Shown here piece after piece: positions 1-4,735 of a DNA stretch of 5,487 nt. The DNA is taken from NCBI GenBank assembly GCA_046263155.1, contig JBHELF010000121.1, forward strand, positions 1 through 5,487, read 5' to 3'. A model generated the notes under the pieces. The model made no database searches, was not told where the DNA came from, and saw nothing but the letters and a program-made list of their open reading frames with translations. The stretch is from DATADF01 sp046263155. GTDB taxonomy: Bacteria > Actinomycetota > CADDZG01 > WHSQ01. The position numbers and the translations under genes were made by a program. How positions within the stretch are numbered: the first letter of the stretch is position 1; every line of letters starts with the position of its first letter.

Positions 1-31
1 AGGCGATCATGACCCAGACGAATGTGTCCAT
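1..31 (-). CDS. N-terminus of an unidentified leftward gene (partial)
   Basis: A reading frame starts at an ATG on the minus strand at 31-29 and runs off the left edge, giving MDTFVWVMIA. The bases just upstream (minus strand, GAGAGGATGAGGGC) are purine-rich and contain a plausible Shine-Dalgarno (GAGAGG or GAGG) at workable spacing. The ten residues are hydrophobic, which would suit a membrane segment or signal anchor, but this is too little to name a family. The gene would be divergent from the phosphate-uptake operon and share its 169-bp regulatory region. It could be a chance start. Confidence 0.4.
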   Translation of the reverse strand, partial: MDTFVWVMIA

Positions 32-90
32 GCCCTCATCCTCTCCCGCGATTGATCTTCGAGGGCAAGTCTGATCACGCGGGGGATGGT

Positions 91-134
91 GTTCACAGAG
101 AATTCACTTTCGATTAATCGAAAGGTCAACGACA
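91..134 (+). promoter_or_regulatory. Candidate PHO box: four 11-bp direct repeat units
   Basis: GTTCAC at 91-96 and ATTCAC at 102-107 are exactly 11 bp apart. The next two positions in the same phase are ATTAAT (113-118) and GGTCAA (124-129), which are weaker matches. PhoP/PhoB-type response regulators bind 11-bp direct repeats, and the Streptomyces form has a GTTCACC-like core, so repeat length, core and position upstream of a phosphate transporter all agree. A TATAGT at 162-167 could be the -10 element, but it lies 27 bp beyond the last repeat, farther than in the classical arrangement, and I see no good -35 for it. The direct repeats are visible; control by PhoP is inferred. Confidence 0.5.
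107..124. repeat. 18-bp perfect palindrome in the divergent promoter region
   Basis: CTTTCGATTAATCGAAAG equals its own reverse complement over all 18 bases. It overlaps the second and third Pho-type repeat units. A dyad of this length in a short intergenic region is typical of an operator for a dimeric regulator. No specific regulator can be named from the sequence. It could also form a short cruciform, but without a loop it is a poor RNA hairpin. Confidence 0.6.
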
Positions 135-161
135 CGCGGCAGAATGGAAACGTCGAGAGCC

Positions 162-167
162 TATAGT
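162..167 (+). promoter_or_regulatory. Possible -10 element (TATAGT)
   Basis: TATAGT is the best -10-like hexamer between the divergent starts and lies 33 bp before the DUF47 start codon, leaving a leader of about 27 nt. No convincing -35 lies 16-18 bp upstream (GCAGAA or similar), as expected for an activator-dependent promoter. Low certainty. Confidence 0.3.
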
Positions 168-187
168 CCGGCTGATGCAACCTGATA

Positions 188-195
188 AGGGAGGT
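188..195 (+). promoter_or_regulatory. Strong Shine-Dalgarno for the DUF47 gene
   Basis: AGGGAGGT sits five bases before the ATG at 201. This near-consensus site fixes the start of the operon's first gene and suggests efficient translation. Confidence 0.8.
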
Positions 196-200
196 ATTGG

Positions 201-818
201 ATGAGACTCAGGCTGATCCCTCGAGAGGAATCTTTCTTTGAACTCTTCGAGGGTCTGGCCGACAAGGTGGAGCAGGGCGCGGGTGAACTCCTCGACTTGC
301 TCAAGAACTACACCGATCTTGACCGCAAGGTTGGACGCGTCCTGGACATCGAACACGAGGGCGACGACTTGACGCACGAGGTCATGCGACGTCTCAACAC
401 AACTTTCATCACGCCCTTCGATCGCGAGGACATCCATCGTCTGGCCTCTGGATTGGATGACGTCCTCGATCACATCGAGGCTGCCGCGGAATACCTTCAG
501 CTTCACAAGATCGAAGAGCCCCATCCGCAAATGATTTTCCTGGCAGAAACGCTTGCCGACGCGGCTAAGAAGACTGCCGAGGCGATGCCCGGTCTCCGCA
601 AGATGAAGGGCCTGGAGCAGTATTGGGTCGAGATCAACCGCCTGGAGAACGAGGGGGACCGTGCCTACCGACGGACGATCGCGGAGCTTTTCTCCGGTGA
701 CTACAAAGCGATGGACGTCTTGAAGTTCAAGGAGATCATCGAAGAGATCGAGCAAGCGATCGATCGCCTGGAGGACGTCGCGAATGCGATCGAAAGCATC
801 GTCCTGAAGCAGGGCTGA
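201..818 (+). CDS. DUF47 / PhoU-like phosphate transport accessory protein
   Basis: This 205-residue protein is of normal length for the DUF47 family, cytoplasmic all-helical proteins related to PhoU and usually encoded beside Pit transporters, whose activity they are thought to modulate. It has no signal peptide or membrane segment. PhoU-type acidic metal-binding signatures recur along the helices: E51-H-E-G-D55, D86-D-V-L-D90, E149-N-E-G-D153 and D188-x3-D192. The stretch FITPFDREDIHRLA (69-82) is the family's most recognisable motif. The ATG at 201 is preceded by a strong ribosome-binding site. The gene ends in TGATG, so its stop overlaps the transporter start by one base, implying translational coupling and a fixed ratio of the two proteins. 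Family assignment is confident; the regulatory role is inferred from relatives. Confidence 0.93.
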   Translation: MRLRLIPREESFFELFEGLADKVEQGAGELLDLLKNYTDLDRKVGRVLDIEHEGDDLTHEVMRRLNTTFITPFDREDIHRLASGLDDVLDHIEAAAEYLQLHKIEEPHPQMIFLAETLADAAKKTAEAMPGLRKMKGLEQYWVEINRLENEGDRAYRRTIAELFSGDYKAMDVLKFKEIIEEIEQAIDRLEDVANAIESIVLKQG

Positions 819-1912
819 TGGATCTGTGGGTTGTTCTAGTCATTGCCTACCTGTTCGAGTTCGCGAACGGCTGGACGGACGCTCCCAACTCCATAGCAAC
901 CGTCGTTTCGACGCGTGTGCTCCGCCCTTATCAGGCGGTTCTTATGGCCGGCGTCTTGAACCTAGTCGGTGCTTTCCTAGGGGTAGAGGTTGCGAAGACG
1001 ATCGCTTCGGGGATCGTGGATCCTCAACTGGTATCACTCGAAACAATTGCGGCCGCCGTCTTGGGGGCGACGGTGTGGGCGCTAAGTGCGCAGTACTTCG
1101 GCTTGCCCTCGAGCGAATCCCACGCTCTGGTAGCGGGCCTTCTGGGAGCCGGCTACGCCGCGGGGGGCCTCAAGGGTCTGGAGTGGGAGGGGACACGAAA
1201 GTCCCTCATCGGTTTGATCACTTCACCGGTCGGTGGTTTCTTCATAGCGCTGGGTTTGATGGTCGCGATCATGTGGATGTTCGCGAAGGTGCGTCCCACG
1301 ATCGTGCGGCGCTTCTTCGGAAAGGCCCAGATTCTTTCCGCCGGCTTCATGGCCTTGAGCCATGGCACCAACGATGCGCAAAAGACAATGGGCATCATCG
1401 CTTTGGCGATCTATCTCCATCAGAACCCCGGCGCTGCGGCACCAGAAGAGTTCCCCATCGCCAACTGGATCATCCTCTCGGCCGCGATCGTGATGGGCAT
1501 CGGGACCATGGTGGGCGGCTGGCGTGTCATCCGAACGCTGGGCCTCCGTCTAACCAAGCTCGAGCCTGTTCATGGTTTTGCCGCGGAGACGGGGGCCGCA
1601 GCCGTCATCTTCGGAGCCGCGCAGGTCGGGATTCCCGTATCGACGACGCACGCGATTGGCTCGGCCATCATGGGGGTGGGTGCTACCGAGAGACTCTCTG
1701 CAGTTCGCTGGGGGGTGGCGGGGCAGGTCGTGACGGCATGGGTCCTGACGTGGCCCTCTTGCATGCTGCTCGGCTACTTTCTGGAGAAGCTCTTCGCCGC
1801 GATCTATCCGCCGCTGGTGCTCGGCCTGGTGCTCATGGTTTCCGCGGCCTCACTCGGGGCGGCGTTTGCTCGTCACCGCCGAGAGGTTCAGTCGGCTCTC
1901 GCGACTCCGTAG
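818..1912 (+). CDS. pit: Inorganic phosphate transporter, Pit family
   Basis: This 364-residue, strongly hydrophobic protein should span the inner membrane about ten times and import phosphate (probably as a metal-phosphate complex) with protons or sodium. The two inverted halves of the PiT fold each carry their signature. In the N-half it is NGWTDAPNSIATVVSTR (17-33), equivalent to NGFHDTANAVATV in E. coli PitA, with D21 and N24 kept. In the C-half it is SHGTNDAQKTMG (181-192), near-identical to the family motif. Each half also has its second motif: GLPSSESHA (95-103) and GIPVSTTHAIGSAIMG (271-286). In the first of these the usual S-T-H is S-E-S-H, a mild deviation. It is shorter than PitA (about 500 residues) and lacks the large central loop, as is common for transporters paired with DUF47. 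The ATG overlaps the upstream TGA. Confidence 0.95.
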   Translation: MDLWVVLVIAYLFEFANGWTDAPNSIATVVSTRVLRPYQAVLMAGVLNLVGAFLGVEVAKTIASGIVDPQLVSLETIAAAVLGATVWALSAQYFGLPSSESHALVAGLLGAGYAAGGLKGLEWEGTRKSLIGLITSPVGGFFIALGLMVAIMWMFAKVRPTIVRRFFGKAQILSAGFMALSHGTNDAQKTMGIIALAIYLHQNPGAAAPEEFPIANWIILSAAIVMGIGTMVGGWRVIRTLGLRLTKLEPVHGFAAETGAAAVIFGAAQVGIPVSTTHAIGSAIMGVGATERLSAVRWGVAGQVVTAWVLTWPSCMLLGYFLEKLFAAIYPPLVLGLVLMVSAASLGAAFARHRREVQSALATP

Positions 1913-1921
1913 GCTCTGACC

Positions 1922-2251
1922 GTGGCCGACTCGACGGACGATCTCGAAAAACGGATCCAAGAGCTCGAAGCTCAGATGCGTGAAGACCGCAAACTCTTTC
2001 GCAAGGCCGCGGAGACCCTGGCGGAGATTGACCGCGCGCAAGGGCTGACGGACCGCCAGGCAGACGTCCTGGCCAGGTTGCGCATCCGGGTCGAAGGCAA
2101 GAAAAGGGCCTCGCTGGAGGAACTCCTTACGGTCACCGGCGATATGTCGGGGAAACCGGACATCGGCGAGGTATTAGCGGGGGCCGATGACACCGGCAAG
2201 GGCGAGTGGCCGGCCGTGGAGGAAAAGAAAAAGGACTGGCCCGGTCTCTAG
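1922..2251 (+). CDS. Small acidic coiled-coil protein, unknown function
   Basis: A 109-residue protein starts at GTG 1922, nine bases after the transporter stop. The same frame is closed by that stop, so GTG (or CTG at 1916) is the only start near the gene junction. The Shine-Dalgarno is weak (AGG at 1911-1913), so translation may depend on the upstream gene. Residues 5-60 are rich in E, K, R, L and A with heptad-like spacing and should form a long helix or coiled coil. Residues 75-109 are polar and probably disordered, ending with two similar Trp-Pro units, EWPAVEEKKK and DWPGL. There is no signal peptide or membrane segment. I do not recognise the family. Position suggests it is the third gene of the phosphate operon. 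The ATG at residue 19 is an alternative start. Confidence 0.75.
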   Translation: MADSTDDLEKRIQELEAQMREDRKLFRKAAETLAEIDRAQGLTDRQADVLARLRIRVEGKKRASLEELLTVTGDMSGKPDIGEVLAGADDTGKGEWPAVEEKKKDWPGL

Positions 2252-2257
2252 ACCTCT

Positions 2258-3151
2258 TTATTGCCTGTCATCGCCGTCCGTCCGTTCGCGCAAAAACTTC
2301 TCGAGCTCTGCCGCGATGGCTTCTCCCGATGGAAGTTTGGTGGGATCGATCTGGGGTTCGCCTTCCCGCTCGTCGGCTCTCTCTTCGAGCATGCGCACAT
2401 AAGACTGAATGTCCTCATCGGAGGCAATGATCTCGGAGACCCTTGCTTCGTAGGCCTCGGCTGCTCGCTGCAATGCTTCGACGTCGGCTTTCGCTCCGAT
2501 GAGCTCGGCCGCACGATCGACGAGAGCGAGGGCGGCTTTGGGGTTCGGAGTTACCGCGAGGTAATGGGGTACCGCCACCCAGAGACTCGCGGAGTCGATC
2601 CCTGCTTCAGAGAACGCGTCGTGCAACACGCCGACGATTCCCGTGGGCCCCTCGTAGCGGGACCGTTGGAGGCCGAGCTTCTCTATTAGTGGTTGGTTCA
2701 CCGCCGTGCCTGTGATGTGCACCGGACGCGAGTGGGGGACGTCGGCCAGGAGGGCGCCGAACGTCAGCACCAGATCTACCTTGTAAGACCGCGCTACCTC
2801 AATGATGGAGGAAGTGAACTTTCGCCAGTGCGTGTTGGGTTCGGTTCCCACCAGCAGAAGAACGTCGTGCGGTCGATCCTCGAACCTGACGGCCCAGAAC
2901 TCGTTTGTGGGCCAGGTGATCTGACGAGTGATTCCGTCGACGAGTTGGACCTGCGGTCGAACGGCCTGGAAGTCGTAAAAATCTTCCGGGTCGATCGAAG
3001 CGATCTTCTCAGCGTCCCACACACGGGCTAGATGCGTGGCTGCGAACGTCGCCGCTTCGCCGGCATCGTTCCACCCGCGAAAGGCCGCGACGAAGACCGG
3101 CTCTCGTAACTCAGGCTTGTTGTGCCAAACGATGGGTTCGGAATCTGCCAT
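2258..3151 (-). CDS. PAC2-family protein (proteasome-assembly-chaperone-like fold)
   Basis: This 297-residue protein matches the bacterial PAC2 family (archaeal and eukaryotic relatives include proteasome-assembly chaperones). Its cellular function in bacteria is not established. Recognisable blocks are FRGWNDAGEAA (24-34), VGTEPNTHW (101-109), YEGPTGIVGVLHD (166-178), VPHYLA (194-199), a helical segment (about 205-262), and the conserved tail LPSGEAIAAELEKFLRER (273-290). The ATG at 3151 was chosen because MADSEPIVW begins just before the conserved region. The frame stays open 40 codons upstream, but that part overlaps the sigma-factor gene and looks non-coding. The Shine-Dalgarno is weak (GGAAG, 13 bases upstream). 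It lies 52 bp downstream of the sigma-factor stop, so co-transcription is likely, and it converges with the coiled-coil gene 6 bp away. Confidence 0.9.
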   Translation of the reverse strand: MADSEPIVWHNKPELREPVFVAAFRGWNDAGEAATFAATHLARVWDAEKIASIDPEDFYDFQAVRPQVQLVDGITRQITWPTNEFWAVRFEDRPHDVLLLVGTEPNTHWRKFTSSIIEVARSYKVDLVLTFGALLADVPHSRPVHITGTAVNQPLIEKLGLQRSRYEGPTGIVGVLHDAFSEAGIDSASLWVAVPHYLAVTPNPKAALALVDRAAELIGAKADVEALQRAAEAYEARVSEIIASDEDIQSYVRMLEERADEREGEPQIDPTKLPSGEAIAAELEKFLRERTDGDDRQ

Positions 3152-3177
3152 GACCAGAAGGCTACTTCCGAGTCCTG

Positions 3178-3196
3178 GACTGCCTTGGCGGCAGTC
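3178..3196. repeat. Hairpin between the sigma-factor and PAC2 genes
   Basis: GACTGCC (3178-3184) and GGCAGTC (3190-3196) are perfect inverted arms of 7 bp around a 5-base loop. In the leftward transcript the stem is followed by CAGGAC, with no run of U, so it is not a normal intrinsic terminator. It may be an RNA-processing or stability element, or a partial attenuator setting less PAC2 than sigma factor. Confidence 0.5.
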
Positions 3197-3203
3197 GACC
3201 TTC

Positions 3204-3857
3204 TTAAGAGGAGAGGGCGTCGCGCTGCTGAAGGTGGCGCTGAAGCTTGCGCTTGATTCGCTGGAGTGCATTGTCGATCGACTTCACGTGGTTGCCCAAG
3301 GCACCCGCGATCTCCTCGTAGGACTTGCCGTCCATGTAGAGGCGTAGTACGTCCCCCTCGAGTTTCGTGAGGTTGTCCTGCATGGAGTCGCGGATCGCCT
3401 CGATCTCCTCGGCCGACACGACGAGCTCGGCGGGGTCGTTGAAGGCGGGGGCGAGCAGGTGGTCGGAGAGGGGGCGCTCGGAAACGCTGTTGTTGTAGGC
3501 GGGGGCGTCGAGGGAAACCGAGGAGTTGAGGGGCTGATGCTTATGCCGGTTGGCCGTCTTGATGGCGGTCAGGATTTGCCGGGAGATACAGAGTTCGGCG
3601 AAGGCCCGGAACGGAGTCTCCTGCGAGGTGTCGAAGTCCCGGACGGCCTTGAAGAGGCCGATCATGCCCTCCTGGATGACGTCTTCCCGATCGGAGCCGG
3701 CCAGGAAGTAGGAGCGGGCCTTGGCGCGAGCGAAACTGCGATATCGCTCGAGAAGCGCCTGGAGCCCTCTGTCCTCGCCGGAACGGGCTCGGGCGACGAG
3801 TTCCTGGTCGGTCAGGTCCTCGTAGACGATCCGTTCGGCGGTGCGTGTTCGTGCCAT
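3204..3857 (-). CDS. sigH: RNA polymerase sigma-70-family factor, SigH-like
   Basis: This 217-residue protein closely resembles Bacillus SigH, the alternative sigma factor for the transition to stationary phase and sporulation, and is the same length. Region 2 is strongly conserved: RSFARAKARSYFLAGSDREDVIQEGMIGLFKAVRDF (40-75) carries core-binding and -10-recognition segments, followed by FRAFAELCISRQILTAIKTANRHKHQPLNS (83-112). Region 4 is at about 150-210, with the helix-turn-helix LYMDGKSYEEIAGALGNHVKSIDNALQRIKRKL (173-205) for -35 recognition. There is no extended region 1.1 or region 3. The ATG at 3857 has the Shine-Dalgarno GAAGGGA just upstream. Whether it controls development, stress or competence-like functions here cannot be read from the sequence. 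The family is certain; the symbol rests on resemblance. Confidence 0.92.
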   Translation of the reverse strand: MARTRTAERIVYEDLTDQELVARARSGEDRGLQALLERYRSFARAKARSYFLAGSDREDVIQEGMIGLFKAVRDFDTSQETPFRAFAELCISRQILTAIKTANRHKHQPLNSSVSLDAPAYNNSVSERPLSDHLLAPAFNDPAELVVSAEEIEAIRDSMQDNLTKLEGDVLRLYMDGKSYEEIAGALGNHVKSIDNALQRIKRKLQRHLQQRDALSS

Positions 3858-3911
3858 CGCATCCCTTCTATCCTGCCCATCTAAGTACGCCCGGATGCCC
3901 TCCTAGGCACA

Positions 3912-3941
3912 TATAACGCCTGGGCTGGGGACCTCGTTTCC
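3912..3941 (-). promoter_or_regulatory. Possible promoter for the sigma-factor gene
   Basis: On the minus strand GGAAAC (3941-3936) is separated by 18 bases from GTTATA (3917-3912), about 55 bp before the sigma-factor ATG. The GGAA-N18-GTT pattern resembles promoters read by some alternative sigma factors, and TTATAT in the same place could equally be a weak housekeeping -10. One match of this kind can arise by chance. Confidence 0.22.
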
Positions 3942-3959
3942 GCTGCGGGCGCCGGACAT

Positions 3960-3985
3960 TGCGCAAATGCCCCAAAGGGGGCGCA
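3960..3985. repeat. Hairpin in the sigH-selC intergenic region
   Basis: TGCGC (3960-3964) pairs with GCGCA (3981-3985), and CCCC (3970-3973) with GGGG (3977-3980), with five unpaired bases on the left side and an AAA loop. No T-run follows on either strand, so it is not a standard terminator. Its role is unknown; it may be part of an RNA leader or a protein-binding dyad. Confidence 0.4.
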
Positions 3986-4042
3986 CCGGGTCGCTTCTGC
4001 CCCTCTACCTGCCATTTTGCCCTGTCCGGAAGGCTAGGATGA

Positions 4043-4082
4043 CCGCTCTCCCGCCCGGCCGCAAGGGGAAACCCGAGAGCGG
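4043..4082. repeat. 8-bp inverted repeat with inner GAAA-capped hairpin upstream of selC
   Basis: CCGCTCTC (4043-4050) and GAGAGCGG (4075-4082) are perfect inverted arms. Inside, GGG-GAAA-CCC (4065-4074) forms a small stem with a GNRA tetraloop stacked directly on the outer stem. The element ends 12 bp before the first base of the selenocysteine tRNA, so it could be in its precursor transcript or mark a binding site. No clear tRNA promoter is visible: TAGGAT at 4035-4040 is only 12 bp from TTGCCC. Confidence 0.4.
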
Positions 4083-4094
4083 GAAAAATTTCCT

Positions 4095-4185
4095 GGAGGC
4101 GAATGGGGACTGGTGTCCCTCCCGGTCTTCAAAACCGGTGCGCCGGGGCGACCCGGTGGGTGAGTTCGATTCTCATCCGCCTCCG
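4095..4185 (+). tRNA. selC: tRNA-Sec (anticodon TCA), selenocysteine
   Basis: The 91-nt sequence folds as a bacterial selenocysteine tRNA. Acceptor stem: 4095-4101 with 4178-4184 (seven Watson-Crick pairs; the eighth, A4102-C4177, is a mismatch). Extended 6-bp D stem: 4105-4110 with 4115-4120, with a 4-base loop. Anticodon stem: 4122-4126 with 4134-4138, loop CTTCAAA with TCA at 4129-4131. Long variable arm: 4141-4147 with 4152-4158, capped by GCGA. T arm: 4160-4164 with 4172-4176 around TTCGATT. The 6-bp D stem, long variable arm and UCA anticodon set tRNA-Sec apart from tRNA-Ser. The discriminator is G4185, followed by CAA, so the terminal CCA is not encoded and must be added enzymatically. 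It implies SelA, SelB, SelD and selenoproteins elsewhere in the genome. Confidence 0.96.
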
Positions 4186-4254
4186 CAAGAGTCCTGGTCA
4201 AGGATTGCCGGCTTCACCCGATGCAATGCAGGGAGTGGCCGGCGTGACGACATA

Positions 4255-4318
4255 CCGTCTTGTCGACGGCGTTGCCAGCGACGAGACTTATCGCCCGGGT
4301 CGACAACCGACGGAGAGG
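4255..4318 (+). promoter_or_regulatory. Leader hairpin reaching the Shine-Dalgarno of the receiver gene
   Basis: TTGTCGAC (4260-4267) is a perfect inverted repeat of GTCGACAA (4299-4306). The pairing extends outward with CCGTC (4255-4259) against GACGG (4309-4313), with a 2-base bulge, and inward with GGCG (4268-4271) against CGCC (4292-4295), with a 3-base bulge, giving about 17 pairs in all. The outer arm overlaps the first bases of the Shine-Dalgarno GGAGAGG (4312-4318), which lies 6 bases before ATG 4325. This arrangement could limit ribosome access. Alternatively the dyad is a DNA operator. The pairing is visible; the function is inferred. Confidence 0.4.
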
Positions 4319-4324
4319 CGTGCA

Positions 4325-4735
4325 ATGCCACAAACTGAGGGCGAGCGGATCACGCTCATGATTGCCGACGACGCCGAGGATCTTCGCGCGCTGGTTCGCT
4401 TCCACGTCCAGATGGACGGCCGTTTCTCCGTCGTCGGGGAAGCTGGCGATGGGCAGCACGCGGTCGACCTCGCTCAGGCCCTGCAGCCAGACATAATCGT
4501 GTTGGATCTCGCCATGCCCGTTATGGACGGGCTGGCAGCTCTAGGCCACATCCATTCGGTGTCGCCCGCGACGCGGGTCTTGGTCCTCTCGGGCTTTGAG
4601 GACGAGAAGACGAAGCAGCGAACGCTATCTCTGTGCGCGGACGGCTACCTCGTCAAAGGCGCTTCACTCAAAGAGCTTGTGAGTGCTCTCGTGGACGTAG
4701 TCCACTCACCTCCTAAGTGCCGCGCTCCTCTCTAG
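4325..4735 (+). CDS. Stand-alone response-regulator receiver protein (CheY-like)
   Basis: A 136-residue protein that is a single receiver domain with no DNA-binding or enzymatic output region. The expected residues are present: acidic pocket D15-D16, phospho-acceptor D61 in VLDLAMPVMDG (59-69), the switch Ser at S89 in VLVLSGF, and K111 in GYLVKG. It should be phosphorylated by a histidine kinase or relay and act by protein-protein contact. ATG 4325 is chosen for its GGAGAGG Shine-Dalgarno at 6-base spacing. A GTG at 4244 is an in-frame alternative that would add 27 residues, and the frame further upstream runs through the tRNA. Its 3' end overlaps the convergent PAS gene by 23 bp, suggesting a long-standing pairing. 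The final residues (128-136) look unstructured. Confidence 0.88.
   Translation: MPQTEGERITLMIADDAEDLRALVRFHVQMDGRFSVVGEAGDGQHAVDLAQALQPDIIVLDLAMPVMDGLAALGHIHSVSPATRVLVLSGFEDEKTKQRTLSLCADGYLVKGASLKELVSALVDVVHSPPKCRAPL

Noticed and set aside
126..755. Long open frame antisense to the DUF47 gene
   Set aside because: It lies opposite a clearly conserved gene, has no family-like sequence, and its start has no supporting context. It reflects GC-rich codon bias.
201..850. Read-through of the DUF47 UGA stop as selenocysteine, prompted by selC in the window
   Set aside because: The frame continues only WICGLF-like for a few codons to a TAG, there is no SECIS-like context to support it, and the UGA is part of a TGATG start-stop overlap. 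No selenoprotein is seen in this window.
826..1983. 385-codon open frame in another phase over the Pit gene
   Set aside because: The translation is rich in Arg, Gly, Ser and His with no membrane segments or motifs, whereas the overlapping frame shows both Pit signatures.
2243..2262. Possible bidirectional terminator at the convergent junction (GGTC-TCTA-GACC followed by TCTTTATT)
   Set aside because: The stem is only 4 bp and the T-rich stretch is interrupted, too weak to call.
3152..3271. 40-codon N-terminal extension of the PAC2 protein
   Set aside because: It overlaps the end of the sigma-factor gene and contains the intergenic hairpin. Conserved PAC2 sequence begins just after the ATG at 3151.
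4192..4204. Terminator after selC (TCCT-GGTCA-AGGA)
   Set aside because: The stem is 4 bp, with low GC for a terminator and no T-run after it.
4103..4324. N-terminal extension of the receiver gene from an ATG at 4103
   Set aside because: It would translate the body of the selenocysteine tRNA. The ATG at 4325 has an excellent Shine-Dalgarno and matches the usual receiver-domain start.
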